Positions 55,528-64,000 of a DNA stretch of 64,000 bases are shown in pieces (position 1 is the stretch's first letter; each line of letters starts with the position of its first letter). The notes beneath the pieces are model-generated. The model ran no database searches and was not told where the DNA came from. It worked only from the letters and a program-made list of their open reading frames with translations. Source of the stretch: Luteimonas sp. 9C. Its GTDB lineage: Bacteria; Pseudomonadota; Gammaproteobacteria; Xanthomonadales; Xanthomonadaceae. Location of the stretch: NCBI RefSeq assembly GCF_902506295.1, contig NZ_LR733312.1, positions 1,998,089-2,062,088 on the forward strand, given 5' to 3'. A program made the translations under genes and the position numbers.

Positions 55528-56366
55528 CACAACTCCCCTTCGAAAACGAATGCGGCCGGACCGGCCATCGACAAGGTGACATCGTCGGCCGGCCAGTCGA
55601 TCTGCAGCGTGCCGCCGGGCAACGAGACCGCGACCTCGCGCCCGGTGCGACCCCGCCGCGCGAGCACCGCGACGGCCGCGCACGCACCACTGCCGCAGGC
55701 CAGCGTCTCGCCGACGCCGCGCTCGAACACGCGCAGGCGGATGCGGTCATCGGCGATCACCTGGGCGAAGCCGACGTTGACCGATTCGGGAAACCACGGC
55801 GAGGCCTGCAGCGCGCGGCCGATGTGTTCGACGTCCGCAGAATCGACATCGTCGACTTCGATCACCGCATGCGGATTGCCCATCGACGCCGCGCCGAAGG
55901 CGAGCCTGCCCACGCCCTCGACCGGCAGCGTGTACAGCGGCAGCGGCGTGTCGACGCCGGCCATCGGAATCCGCGCGGGCGCGAACACCGGCACACCCAT
56001 CGCGATGCGGTAGCCGTCGCCGGCCCGCGTGACCGCGTGCAGACCGGCCGGGCTCTCCAGCACGAAGGCCTCCGTGTCCACCCCGTCGCGGACCAGCCAC
56101 GCGGCGACGCAGCGCGCGCCGTTGCCGCACTGCTGGGACGCCGACCCGTCCGCGTTCCAGATGCGGTAGCGCGCGACCGCGCCGGACGCGCGCGGGGTTT
56201 CGATGGTGAGGATCTGGTCGCAGCCGACGCCGGTGTGGCGGTCGGCCAGCGCGCGACACTGCGTGGCATCGGGCGGCGGCAGATCGCCGCGCAGGTCCAG
56301 CACGACGAAGTCGTTGCCGGCACCGTGCATCTTGGTGAAGCGCAGCGGGGACACGGTCCGGACCAT
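55527..56366 (-). CDS. dapF: Diaminopimelate epimerase DapF
   Basis: DapF converts LL- to meso-diaminopimelate for lysine and peptidoglycan. The 279-residue protein has both active-site cysteines, Cys80 in [10 protein letters not shown] and Cys224 in LACGSGACA, and the N-terminal [18 protein letters not shown] 56366 is used; the frame could extend two codons to a TTG. It lies 37 bases after the lptM-like gene and overlaps DUF484. Confidence 0.97.
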   Translation of the reverse strand: MVRTVSPLRFTKMHGAGNDFVVLDLRGDLPPPDATQCRALADRHTGVGCDQILTIETPRASGAVARYRIWNADGSASQQCGNGARCVAAWLVRDGVDTEAFVLESPAGLHAVTRAGDGYRIAMGVPVFAPARIPMAGVDTPLPLYTLPVEGVGRLAFGAASMGNPHAVIEVDDVDSADVEHIGRALQASPWFPESVNVGFAQVIADDRIRLRVFERGVGETLACGSGACAAVAVLARRGRTGREVAVSLPGGTLQIDWPADDVTLSMAGPAAFVFEGEL

Positions 56367-56403
56367 CAGCAACGGCAGGCGGGCGAACGGGTGTCGCGAG
56401 GAA

Positions 56404-56703
56404 TCACGGCGTTCCGGTGGCCGGCGGCACGTCGCGGATCATCGGCACCGGCGGCGTGCCGGTCGCATCGTCGGTGGCACTGTCGGTCGTGCCGTCGTCG
56501 GTGGCCTCTGCGTCGGCATCGTCCTCCCACGCCGCGTCTTCTTCGGCGTCGAGCTGTTCCTGGGTCGGAATCGACGACTTGAAGATGTAGCGGCCACGGT
56601 CTTCCGGCGGCACCTGGCGGGGCTGCAGGAGATCGGCCTTGTTGCCGCAGGCGGACAACAGCAGCGTGGCGGCGAGCATCGGCAGAAGAGGACGGGTAGG
56701 CAT
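56404..56703 (-). CDS. lptM: LptM-like small lipoprotein
   Basis: LptM is a small outer-membrane lipoprotein that helps the LptD translocon mature. The 99-residue protein has a signal peptide with lipobox LLSAC (Cys19) followed by GNKADLLQP, close to the family pattern C-G-x-K-x-x-L-x-x-P. The rest is an acidic, low-complexity tail longer than in E. coli LptM. Its place directly before dapF is the same as yifL/lptM in E. coli. Confidence 0.85.
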   Translation of the reverse strand: MPTRPLLPMLAATLLLSACGNKADLLQPRQVPPEDRGRYIFKSSIPTQEQLDAEEDAAWEDDADAEATDDGTTDSATDDATGTPPVPMIRDVPPATGTP

Positions 56704-56857
56704 GCGCGGAAGTGTAGCCCGCCGCGTCGCGGTCGACACCACCGGCGATGCCGTTCAGATGACCGCGCGGTGACGGCGCACCAAGGGTCGCCCCCAGATT
56801 GTCCGGGTCCGAGGCGCCGCCCAGACTTGCGCGCATCCGCGCCGACAGGACCGCACG

Positions 56858-57958
56858 ATGGGCATTCTCGATGGGCTGGGCAACGCCGCCTCGCAGGCGG
56901 GCGGGTTCTTCAAGGGCGCCGGCGAAGTGCTCTGGGAGACCGGCGAAGGCGTGGTCACGCTCGGCGGCAACGCGCTCAAGACGAGTTACGACCTGGGCCC
57001 CGCGGGCTTCGCCGTCGATGGTGTGACCGGGCTGTACGAGCGTGCCACCGGCGACACGCTCGATGCGCCGGCGTGGCTGCCGTCGGCCGCGCGCGGCGGT
57101 GAGCGGATGGAAGCGGCCGCCGAGGTCGTCTCCACCCTCGCCCGCAATCCCGGACTGCTGGTCGACGCCGTGGTCGAGCCGATCAAGGCCGACTGGCAGG
57201 CCGGCCACTACGGCGAGGCCATCGGCCGCGGCGCGACCGAACTGGTGCTGGCCGTGGTCGGCACCAAGGGCGCCGACAAGGCGGCCAAGGGCGCGAAGGT
57301 GGCCGATGCGGTCGAGACCGCCGCCGACGCCACCCGCGCGAGCGGGCGCGTGGACGATCTCGGCGATGCCGGTCGCACCACCGCGGCGCACGGCGCCGAC
57401 GAGACGGCCCTAGGCGACATCCTCGCCGACGCCGACACCGGCCGCACCGTCGGCGGGCGCCCGGTGCTGGCGTTCGAATCGATGGACGACTTCAACCTCG
57501 CCGCGAACGCCGCACGCCCGGACACCGTCTACGAATTCGGCGCCTACCGCTGGACCACCGACGACCAGGCGCGCGTGATCCGCGCCGAAGGCCGCGTCGA
57601 TCTCGAGCCGGTGGGCCGCAACGACGCCGGCCTGCAGCGCGACATCGGCAACGAAGGTCGCGACACCGACGTCGGCTTCCACGTCATCGCCGACCGGCTC
57701 GCCGGACCGACCAACCGCCTGAACGTGGTGCCGGGCAACGGCAAGCCGATCGGCGACGGCCTGCCGAACCTCAACAACGGCGACTACAAGCGCTTCGAGA
57801 ACGAGCTGGCGCGGCTGGCCGGCGACGGGCACGCGGTGGATATGCGGGTATCGCCCCAATACAATCCGGGCAACACCAGCAACCGTCCCGACACCTTCGT
57901 TGCGGAATATCGCTTGGATGGCGGCGACTGGATCGACCAGACCTTCCCCAACAAGTGA
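56858..57958 (+). CDS. DNA/RNA non-specific endonuclease toxin
   Basis: The 366-residue protein has an N-terminal Gly/Ala-rich helical region (1-200) without signal peptide and a C-terminal domain (about 221-366) that fits the Endonuclea_NS_2 toxin class. Key signs are RVDLEPVGRN, then the catalytic-type His275 in DVGFHVIADR, LAGPTNRLNVVPGN, and LNNGDYKRFENELARLA. The closing YRLDGGDWIDQTFPN is also typical. It is followed after 12 bases by a YezG-like gene, the immunity family of the B. subtilis nuclease toxin YeeF. It may be a contact-dependent or secreted toxin; the export route is unknown. Confidence 0.8.
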   Translation: MGILDGLGNAASQAGGFFKGAGEVLWETGEGVVTLGGNALKTSYDLGPAGFAVDGVTGLYERATGDTLDAPAWLPSAARGGERMEAAAEVVSTLARNPGLLVDAVVEPIKADWQAGHYGEAIGRGATELVLAVVGTKGADKAAKGAKVADAVETAADATRASGRVDDLGDAGRTTAAHGADETALGDILADADTGRTVGGRPVLAFESMDDFNLAANAARPDTVYEFGAYRWTTDDQARVIRAEGRVDLEPVGRNDAGLQRDIGNEGRDTDVGFHVIADRLAGPTNRLNVVPGNGKPIGDGLPNLNNGDYKRFENELARLAGDGHAVDMRVSPQYNPGNTSNRPDTFVAEYRLDGGDWIDQTFPNK

Positions 57959-57970
57959 TGCGCACACGCC

Positions 57971-58405
57971 ATGGATGATCTCAACGCCGCCTATGCCGAC
58001 ACCGTGCGTGCCGTCGCGGCGAGCGTCCGCGACGTGAACGACGGCGAATGGGGCGCGCGTGACTGGCTGCGCCTGGTGGTCGATTTCGAATCGCTGTCCG
58101 AGGACGGCGGCGCGCCGCGCACCAGCAGCATTTCGTTCGCGATCGCGCGCGCAGGCGACGGCCCGCTGGAGAAGGTCGCGTTCCGCCTGTCGCCCGAAGC
58201 CAAGGCCGGCTTCGCGCAGATCGGCCGGATCATGCACGCGCAGAAGGGCCAGGACTGGACCACGAGCACGCTGGTCGTCGAGCGCGACGGCCAGTACGAC
58301 TTCCAGTTCGGCTACACCGCGCCGTACCGCCTGTCGGGCAACCTCAACGACACGCGCTATCGCGACTACCTCGAGCGCTACAAGGCCGAGACCGGCGCGC
58401 CCTAG
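57971..58405 (+). CDS. YezG-like (DUF600) immunity protein
   Basis: The 144-residue acidic protein has no signal peptide. The C-terminal half has WTTSTLVVERDGQYDFQFGY followed by a YRDYLERYKAE end, which resembles the pattern of YezG-family immunity proteins (W-x-x-x-T, GxxxxxFxY, then a WxxY-type helix). It starts 12 bases after the nuclease gene on the same strand, the usual toxin then immunity order, and so likely protects the cell from its own nuclease. Confidence 0.75.
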   Translation: MDDLNAAYADTVRAVAASVRDVNDGEWGARDWLRLVVDFESLSEDGGAPRTSSISFAIARAGDGPLEKVAFRLSPEAKAGFAQIGRIMHAQKGQDWTTSTLVVERDGQYDFQFGYTAPYRLSGNLNDTRYRDYLERYKAETGAP

Positions 58406-58408
58406 GGA

Positions 58409-58804
58409 TCACGCTGCCGGCGGCTCCGGCCGCAGCCACAGCCAGATCGCCACCGCGGCCATGCACGCGATCGGCAACGCGGTCATCCACCAGCGATGGG
58501 CGGGAATCCACAGCATCAGCGCGAGCAGGATCGCGGCGCAGACCGTCATCGTGCCGGTCGCGAGCCACTTCGCGCGGCGGCTGACCGCGCCATGCGCCTG
58601 CCAGTCGCGGATGGCCGGACCGAATCGTGGATGCGCGAGCAGCCAGCGATGCAGGCGATCGGAACCGCGCGCGGCGGCCCAGGCCGAGATCAGCACGAAC
58701 ACCGTCGTCGGCAGGCCCGGCACGAACACGCCGACGATGCCCAGCCCGAGGCTGGCGTAGGCCAGCAGCCACCAGGCCCAGCGGAAGCGCGCGCGTCGTT
58801 GCAT
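58409..58804 (-). CDS. DUF454 (YbaN-like) inner-membrane protein
   Basis: The 131-residue protein fits the YbaN family: LAYASLGLGIVGVFVPGLPTTVFVLISAWAAARGSDRLHRWLLAHPRFG spread over about 14-62, then DWQAHGAVSRRAKWLA and two more membrane helices. Function is unknown. ATG 58804 is preferred since the upstream extension is Arg-rich. It converges with the immunity gene, the two stops being 3 bases apart. Confidence 0.88.
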   Translation of the reverse strand: MQRRARFRWAWWLLAYASLGLGIVGVFVPGLPTTVFVLISAWAAARGSDRLHRWLLAHPRFGPAIRDWQAHGAVSRRAKWLATGTMTVCAAILLALMLWIPAHRWWMTALPIACMAAVAIWLWLRPEPPAA

Positions 58805-58852
58805 GACGCATTCTATGCGCGGCGCCCGTGAGCGCCGCGCGGCCTGCACCGC

Positions 58853-59443
58853 TCAGTCGACGCGGGTCGCGTCGGGCACGCGCGCCGGATCGGCCGCCGA
58901 CTGGGGGACGCGGCGGATCTTGGAGATGTCGTAGCCCAGCGCACTGATGCGCGCCATGTGCGCCGCGTAATCGGATTCCGGGATCGACGGCGTACGCGCC
59001 ATCAGCCACACGTAGTCACGCTTGCTGCGCCCGACGATGGTCTGCTGGTACGCGTCGTCGACGTAGACGATCACGTACTCGGCCTTGATCGGCCAGACGA
59101 ACTGCATGCCCCAGATCGCATTGCCGGTGCCTTCGCGCACCGTGCCGGTGGGGTGCATGGTCTTGATCTTCTCGTCGAAGCCGCCGTCGCGATAGCGGAA
59201 CGTCGTGTCGACCTTGCCGTCCTCGCGCAGCGTGTAGGTCTCCACCGAATCGAAGGCCTCCTTCTCGAGGCGCGTCGGGATCTGCGCGATGACGTACCAG
59301 TCGCCCATGAAGCGCGGTACATCGACGTGCGCGACCGGGGGAATCTGTTCCTTCACATTGCCGCCTCCACAGGCCGCGAGCATGCCGGTGGCGATGCCCG
59401 CGAAAATCAGGCCAGCGGCAAACCGCCGGTTCGAAGTCGCCAT
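58853..59443 (-). CDS. blc: Outer-membrane lipocalin Blc
   Basis: Blc is a lipoprotein that binds lysophospholipids and fatty acids and is often induced by envelope stress. The 196-residue protein has a lipobox LAAC (Cys25), the lipocalin GDWYVIAQIPT motif near 47-57, and a long C-terminal helix with LGYDISKIRRVPQ. AGGAGG stands just before ATG 59443. It lies 37 bases after a CFA-like gene and is probably the last member of the lipid-modification operon. Confidence 0.93.
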   Translation of the reverse strand: MATSNRRFAAGLIFAGIATGMLAACGGGNVKEQIPPVAHVDVPRFMGDWYVIAQIPTRLEKEAFDSVETYTLREDGKVDTTFRYRDGGFDEKIKTMHPTGTVREGTGNAIWGMQFVWPIKAEYVIVYVDDAYQQTIVGRSKRDYVWLMARTPSIPESDYAAHMARISALGYDISKIRRVPQSAADPARVPDATRVD

Positions 59444-59480
59444 GAAACCCCTCCTGCCGTGAGTGCGGCGTCGGTCGCGG

Positions 59481-60563
59481 TCAACCCGCGCGTGAGAACC
59501 GGTAATGCGCGACCAGCCACTGCTGGCCACGCTCGTATCCGAACAGCTCGGCGCAGGACATCCAGAACATGCGCCAGCGCTGGAACCACAGCTTCGCCCC
59601 GTCCGCGCCGTAGGCCTGCTCGAGCACGCGCATCACGGCATCGCGGTTGCGGTCCTGGTTGGCGAGCCAGTGGTTGGAGGTCTTTTCATAGTGCGTGCCG
59701 TCGAGCAGCCAGCGCTGTTCGATGCCGAGATCGCCCTGCTGGAAATGCAGCAGCGTGTCCGCCGCCGGCATCAGGCCGCCGGTGAAGAAATGCCGGCCCA
59801 TCCAGTTGTCCTCGCCCGCGGTCTCGTAGGGATACATCAGCGTGCGGTGCGCGAAGATGTGCACGAACAGCTTGCCGCCCGGTCGCAGCCACGTGCCGAT
59901 GCGCGTCATCAGGGTCTGGTAGTTGCGCATGTGCTCGAACATCTCGATCGACACCACGCGGTCGAAGGCCCCGGTGTCGAGCGACAGCTCGTTCACGTCA
60001 CAGGTGATCACCCGCACGTTGCCCAGGCCGCGCGCCTTGCACTGCGCTTCGATGTGCTGGCGCTGCGGGCGCGAGTTCGAGACGGCGGTGATGCGCGCGC
60101 CGGGAAACTGCTCGGCCATCCACAGCGTCAGCGAACCCCAACCGCAGCCCAGTTCGAGGATGTCCTGCCCGTTGGCGAGCTCCGCGCGGGCGCCGTACAG
60201 CGCCAGCATCGCGTCTTCGGCTTCGTCGAGCGTCTCGTTGCCGGTCGGGTAGTAGCAGCTGCTGTACTTGTAGCGGCGCCCGAGGCACAGCGCGAAGAAT
60301 TCCGGCGGCAGTTCGTAGTGCTGGGTGTTGGCCGCATCGGTGTGGATGGCGACGGGACTGGTGCGCAGCGACTGCAGCAGCGTGTCGAAGCGCGTCGACT
60401 GCGCCTCCATGCTGCCGGCCGTTTCTTCGGCCAGTCGTTGCGCGCACAGGCGACGGATGCCCAGGCGCAGCGCCGCATCGGGCACCAGTCCGCGTTCGGC
60501 CATGCCGATCAGGCCGGGCGCGGCGGTGTCGCGTTCGAGTTCGGGGCGAGCCACGGCATTCAT
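59481..60563 (-). CDS. CFA-synthase-like SAM methyltransferase 1
   Basis: The 360-residue protein has a helical N-terminus and a SAM-binding domain with ILELGCGWGSLTLWMAEQFPG (about 137-157), then VSIEMFEHMRNY and FVHIFAHRTLMYPYE. It belongs to the CFA/coclaurine N-methyltransferase superfamily and keeps the Glu and both His typical of it. It may methylate or cyclopropanate unsaturated fatty acyl chains of membrane lipids; the exact product cannot be told. It overlaps the DUF1295 gene by 4 bases. Confidence 0.88.
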   Translation of the reverse strand: MNAVARPELERDTAAPGLIGMAERGLVPDAALRLGIRRLCAQRLAEETAGSMEAQSTRFDTLLQSLRTSPVAIHTDAANTQHYELPPEFFALCLGRRYKYSSCYYPTGNETLDEAEDAMLALYGARAELANGQDILELGCGWGSLTLWMAEQFPGARITAVSNSRPQRQHIEAQCKARGLGNVRVITCDVNELSLDTGAFDRVVSIEMFEHMRNYQTLMTRIGTWLRPGGKLFVHIFAHRTLMYPYETAGEDNWMGRHFFTGGLMPAADTLLHFQQGDLGIEQRWLLDGTHYEKTSNHWLANQDRNRDAVMRVLEQAYGADGAKLWFQRWRMFWMSCAELFGYERGQQWLVAHYRFSRAG

Positions 60564-61351
60564 GCGGACGGTCCTCTGGAGTCGGATTTGGGGAACCACG
60601 GAAACAGCATCGGCGTGGTGCGCTGGTAGTCGCGGTAGTCGTCCCCGCGCGTCCGCAGTGCCTGCTGTTCGGTATAGGGAATGCCACTGACATAGCGCAG
60701 GAACAGGTACATCACCACCGGTCCGGCCAGCGCGAGCCACCACAGCGGCGAACCCGCCGCGAGGACCACGTAGGTCAGCCAGTGCAGCCATTCGAAGAAG
60801 TAGTTCGGATGCCGCGAGTAGCGCCACAGGCCATCCCTGCAGGTCTTGCCGCGGTTGGCGGGATCGGCGCGGAAGTCGGCCAGCTGCCGATCGGCCACCG
60901 CTTCACCGCCGACGCTGATCAGCCAGACCGCGATCGCGGCGAGCAGACCGAGCGAGGAGACGGGATTGGCCGCCACCGCGAGGAACGGCACCGCGAACAG
61001 TACGATCAGCAGCGCCTGGGCCTGGAAGAACAGGAAGAACTTGCGCTGGTCGCCGTGCCAGTGCGTGCGCAGATAGGCGTAGCGGCCATCCTCGTCCTCG
61101 CTGCGCACGCGCTTCCACAGATGCGCCGCCAGGCGCAGGCCCCACAGCCCGCCGAGCACGGCGAGCAGGATCCGTGGCAGCGGCGCGCCATCGCCCAACA
61201 ACGCGACCACGACCGCCGCGCCGCCGACGCCACAGGCCCACACCACGTCGACGATGCCGGCGTTGTCACGGGCCTTCTGCCAGCGCCAGGCGCCGGTCAT
61301 CGCGATCGCGGCGAGCGCCCAGACCACCAGCAGCGTCCACAGCGGGCTCAT
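60560..61351 (-). CDS. DUF1295-family membrane protein (steroid reductase-like)
   Basis: The 263-residue protein has six or seven membrane helices and the family block DGLWRYSRHPNYFFEWLHWLTYVVLA (about 170-195), like the C-terminal part of steroid 5-alpha reductases and isoprenylcysteine methyltransferases. It is expected to act on a lipid in the membrane, possibly reducing a double bond. It lies between two CFA-like genes with 4-base overlaps at each side, so it is translated with them. Confidence 0.9.
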   Translation of the reverse strand: MSPLWTLLVVWALAAIAMTGAWRWQKARDNAGIVDVVWACGVGGAAVVVALLGDGAPLPRILLAVLGGLWGLRLAAHLWKRVRSEDEDGRYAYLRTHWHGDQRKFFLFFQAQALLIVLFAVPFLAVAANPVSSLGLLAAIAVWLISVGGEAVADRQLADFRADPANRGKTCRDGLWRYSRHPNYFFEWLHWLTYVVLAAGSPLWWLALAGPVVMYLFLRYVSGIPYTEQQALRTRGDDYRDYQRTTPMLFPWFPKSDSRGPSA

Positions 61352-62592
61352 GACGCCACCAACCGCACATGGTCCGGCTTGCCGAACAGCAGGTGGGACA
61401 CGCCGATCGAGCGCTCGCGGAACCCGCCCTCGCAATACGCCAGATAGAACGTCCACATGCGCTCGAAGCGCCGGTCGAATCCCTGCCGGCGCACCTCCGG
61501 GAGCTGCGCCAGGAACCGCTCGCGCCAGATCTGCAGCGTGCGCGCGTAGGAGGGACCGAAATCGTCCTGCTGCAGCAGCTGCAGATCGCTGGCCGCGGTC
61601 TTGGCCTGCAGCATCGCGCTGATCGAGGGAATGAAGCTGCCGGGGAAGATGAAGCGCTTGATGAAGTCGACCGAATCGCGCGCCTGCGCGTAGCGGTGGT
61701 CCTCGATGGTAATCGCCTGGACCAGCGCGGTGCCGTCGGGCTTGAGCAGGCTGCCGAGCTTGCCGAAATACGTCTCGAGATACTGCGCGCCGATCGCCTC
61801 GATCATCTCGATGGAGACCAGCTTGTCGTAGGTGCCCTCGAGGTCGCGATAGTCCTCCAGCAGCAGCGTGACACGCTCCTGCAGACCGGCCTCGGCGATC
61901 CGCGCGCTCGCCAGCGCATGCTGCTCGCGCGAGATCGTGGTGGTGGTGACGTGGCAGCCGTAGTGCTGTGCGGCGTGCAGCGCGAAACCGCCCCAGCCGG
62001 TGCCGATCTCGACCACGCGGTCGCCCGGCCGCAAGGCCAGACGCGTACAGATGCGGTCGAGCTTGCGCGTGGACGCGGTTTCCAGCGTGTCGTCCTCGCG
62101 TTCGAACAGCGCGGAGGAATACATCAGGTCCGGCGAGAGGAACAGCGAGAAGAAATCGTTGCCGAGATCGTAGTGCGCGGCGATGTTGCGGCGGCTGCCG
62201 TCGCGCGTGTTCCGGCGCAGCGCGTTCCAGCCGCGCATCGCGAGCCCGCCAAGGCGCGCGATGCCGGTTTCCATGCCGTCGAGCAGATCGCGGTTGCGCA
62301 CCAGCAGGCGCACCAGGCCGACCAGATCGTCGCAATCCCAGTGTCCCTCCATGTAGGACTCGCCCGCACCGACGCTGCCGTTGGCGGCCACCAGGCGGTA
62401 GAACGCGGGATCGTGCACGCGCACGTGCACCGGTCGGATCGTCGCGTCGCCGAAGGTCTCGCTGCCGAGTGCGTCATCGAGCCGCAGCGCGTCGCCTTCC
62501 ATCCGGGCGAACTGGGTGACAAGGCGCGCACGCAGAGCCCGCTCGAGCGCGCCGGGCGGGCGCAGCGTCGCATGGGCGGCGATCTGGTTCAT
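61348..62592 (-). CDS. CFA-synthase-like SAM methyltransferase 2
   Basis: The 414-residue protein aligns along its length with E. coli cyclopropane fatty acid synthase, with VVEIGTGWGGFALHAAQHYG as SAM loop (about 193-212), SIEMIEAIG, YIFPG-like FIFPGSFIPS and a conserved CEGGFRER near the end. Glu265 matches catalytic Glu239, but the bicarbonate ligands Cys139 and His266 are Ser160 and Gln292 here. This could be a methylase such as UfaM of the furan fatty acid pathway and not a cyclopropane synthase. ATG 62592 is used. It overlaps DUF1365 by 4 bases. Confidence 0.88.
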   Translation of the reverse strand: MNQIAAHATLRPPGALERALRARLVTQFARMEGDALRLDDALGSETFGDATIRPVHVRVHDPAFYRLVAANGSVGAGESYMEGHWDCDDLVGLVRLLVRNRDLLDGMETGIARLGGLAMRGWNALRRNTRDGSRRNIAAHYDLGNDFFSLFLSPDLMYSSALFEREDDTLETASTRKLDRICTRLALRPGDRVVEIGTGWGGFALHAAQHYGCHVTTTTISREQHALASARIAEAGLQERVTLLLEDYRDLEGTYDKLVSIEMIEAIGAQYLETYFGKLGSLLKPDGTALVQAITIEDHRYAQARDSVDFIKRFIFPGSFIPSISAMLQAKTAASDLQLLQQDDFGPSYARTLQIWRERFLAQLPEVRRQGFDRRFERMWTFYLAYCEGGFRERSIGVSHLLFGKPDHVRLVAS

Positions 62593-63404
62593 CGGGAAGG
62601 CTCCTGTTCGGTCCGCGGCAGACGCGGGTGGTCGTGCACCGGATTGCGCTTGAGCCAGAGACGCAGCGCCTGCCAGTGGATCGCGGCGACGACCTGTGCG
62701 GTCATCGCGGGGTAGCGCCACAGCACGCGCGCAAGCGAGCCCGCGTCCAAGGGTCGCCGTTGCAGTGTCATCGTGGCGTCGAATTCGCGCACGTCATCGC
62801 GCAGCACGTCCATGTGGATGTGCAGATCCTCCACCGGTGGCGTCAGCCGCCAGCGGTAGCGGTGGTCCATCGCCATGAACGGCGAGACGTGGAAGACCTT
62901 GTCGAACGCCCACTGCAGCGCGCGGCCGTGCCGTTCGGCATCCGCGGCCGGCAGCACGTAGGCATGGCGCTCCTTCCACGGCGTATTGGTGATCTCGGCG
63001 ACGATGCAGTCGAGCGTCGTGCCATCGGCGCGATAGCAGTAGTAAAAGCTCACCGGGTTGAACACGAATCCGAAGTAGCGCAGATGCGTGAGCAGCCGGA
63101 TCGGGCCGTCGGGCCTGCGTCCCAGTGCGGCTTCGACGCGCAGGCGCACGGCCTCGGCGAGCGGCACGTCGGTCGGGCCGAGGTAATCGGCGCGGCGGAA
63201 CCGGGCCAGTGCCGGGCGTCGGGTCGACCACAGCCAGCGGCCCTCGAACACGCGATCGAGCTCGTCGAGATCGAGCCACAGCTGCGCGACGCGGTAGGAA
63301 AATGCGTGCGGCACCGGGTGGTAACGGCGATGGCGCACCACGCCTTCGTAGACCGCGCTGTGCAGCCCCGGGGCCGGCGTCGCGCGAATGCCGTCGCCGC
63401 TCAT
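62589..63404 (-). CDS. DUF1365-family protein
   Basis: The 271-residue protein has the family signatures VVRHRRYHPVPHAFSYRVAQLWLDLDEL near the N-terminus, YFGFVFNPVSFYYCY (about 110-124), EITNTPWKERHAYVLP, and DKVFHVSPFMAMDHRYRWRL. DUF1365 genes accompany FAD oxidoreductase and CFA-like genes in many Proteobacteria. The activity is unknown. It overlaps the genes on both sides by 4 bases. Confidence 0.93.
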   Translation of the reverse strand: MSGDGIRATPAPGLHSAVYEGVVRHRRYHPVPHAFSYRVAQLWLDLDELDRVFEGRWLWSTRRPALARFRRADYLGPTDVPLAEAVRLRVEAALGRRPDGPIRLLTHLRYFGFVFNPVSFYYCYRADGTTLDCIVAEITNTPWKERHAYVLPAADAERHGRALQWAFDKVFHVSPFMAMDHRYRWRLTPPVEDLHIHMDVLRDDVREFDATMTLQRRPLDAGSLARVLWRYPAMTAQVVAAIHWQALRLWLKRNPVHDHPRLPRTEQEPSR

Positions 63405-64000
63405 GCGACGGCGCTCACGGGCCGCGGCGCCGCCGGTTCGCGGGCTGCGTCGGCCAGTGGTCCGACTCCGAACGCACGCGCGACCTGGGCCGCGCTGCGG
63501 ATGCCGTCTTCGTGGAATCCCCAGCCCCAGTACGCACCGGCGTACCAGGTCCGGCGCGTGCCCTGGATCTCCTCGCGGCGGCCCTGCGCAGCCACCATCG
63601 CCGCGTCGTAGACCGGGTGCGCATAACGCATGCGCGCAAGCACGCGCGCCGGATCGATCGCACCGCTGCGGTTGAGCGTGACCACCAGCGGCTCGGGCGC
63701 ATCGAGGCCTTGCAGCTGGTGCATGCAGTAGCTCACCGTGCACGCCGCACCGGGCGTGGCGGGAATGTGCGCGTTCCACGCCGCCCAGGCCTTGCGGTTG
63801 CGCGGCAGCAGACGTGCATCGGTGTGCAGCACCGTCTCGTTGTGCTGGTAGCGGATCGCGCCAAGGATGTCGCGCTCGGCGGCATCGGCATCGTCGAGCA
63901 GGGCGAGTGCCTGGTCGCTGTGGCAGGCCAGCACGACCTGGTCGAAACGCTCGCTGCCGGCGGCGGACGTCACGAGCACGCCCTCGGCATCGCGGCGGAC
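63401..64000 (-). CDS. FAD-dependent oxidoreductase (amine oxidase-like), C-terminal part
   Basis: Only the last 199 residues are in the window; the gene continues past its end. They contain the FAD amine oxidase-type blocks FDQVVLACHSDQALALL, IRYQHNETVLHTDARLLPRN, AAWNAHIP and the C-terminal TWYAGAYWGWGFHEDGI that closes over the flavin. It heads the visible operon with DUF1365, the CFA-like genes and DUF1295. Related genes act as desaturases in furan fatty acid synthesis in Rhodobacter, so a lipid substrate is likely. Confidence 0.88.
   Translation of the reverse strand, partial: VRRDAEGVLVTSAAGSERFDQVVLACHSDQALALLDDADAAERDILGAIRYQHNETVLHTDARLLPRNRKAWAAWNAHIPATPGAACTVSYCMHQLQGLDAPEPLVVTLNRSGAIDPARVLARMRYAHPVYDAAMVAAQGRREEIQGTRRTWYAGAYWGWGFHEDGIRSAAQVARAFGVGPLADAAREPAAPRPVSAVA

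Overview
The window is a very GC-rich chromosomal segment from a gammaproteobacterium, most likely of the Xanthomonadaceae (Lysobacter/Luteimonas-like). The evidence is the polar-flagellum gene order with rpoN-fleQ inside the cluster, flhF-flhG-fliA followed by a MotC/MotD pair and a ParA protein, a perfect CRP/Clp-type site, GTAG-type REP elements with their own RAYT transposase, and the hslVU / xerC-DUF484-dapF-lptM neighbourhood. The species cannot be fixed from sequence alone.

Region 1 (1-41292, + strand) is an almost complete flagellar locus. It starts inside the rod/hook operon (flgFGHIJKL), continues with flagellin and filament cap genes (fliC, fliD, fliS, a FliT-like gene, a PilZ-like gene), a NarL-type response regulator, the master regulators rpoN and fleQ, then fliEFGHIJK, fliLMNOPQ, fliR-flhB-flhA-flhF-flhG-fliA, and finally motC-motD-parA, a GGDEF/EAL protein, a soluble histidine kinase and an HDOD protein. 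Most genes overlap by 1-11 bases. The control logic can be read in part: -24/-12 (sigma-54) promoters precede flgF, fliE, fliL, fliR and perhaps motC, and a sigma-28 promoter precedes fliC. A RAYT transposase flanked by its REP sequences sits between fliK and fliL. The che genes that usually lie between fliA and motC in relatives are absent; that gap holds palindromic repeats instead.

Region 2 (41378-47299) is ordinary chromosome: ubiE, a deaminase, a SulP transporter, and an EmrAB-like efflux pair. Region 3 (47379-50169, - strand) has a Phd-type antitoxin with a zeta-like kinase toxin and a likely operator, a small membrane protein and a DUF1176 lipoprotein. Region 4 (50240-56703, - strand) has hslVU with a terminator, two poorly known genes, then xerC, DUF484, dapF and lptM in the order seen in many gammaproteobacteria.

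Region 5 (56858-58405, + strand) is a two-gene nuclease toxin/immunity cassette. Region 6 (58409-64000, - strand) has a DUF454 gene and an operon for membrane lipid modification or stress: FAD oxidoreductase, DUF1365, a CFA-like methyltransferase with an altered active site, DUF1295, a second CFA-like methyltransferase and a Blc lipocalin. No rRNA, tRNA or CRISPR array was seen.
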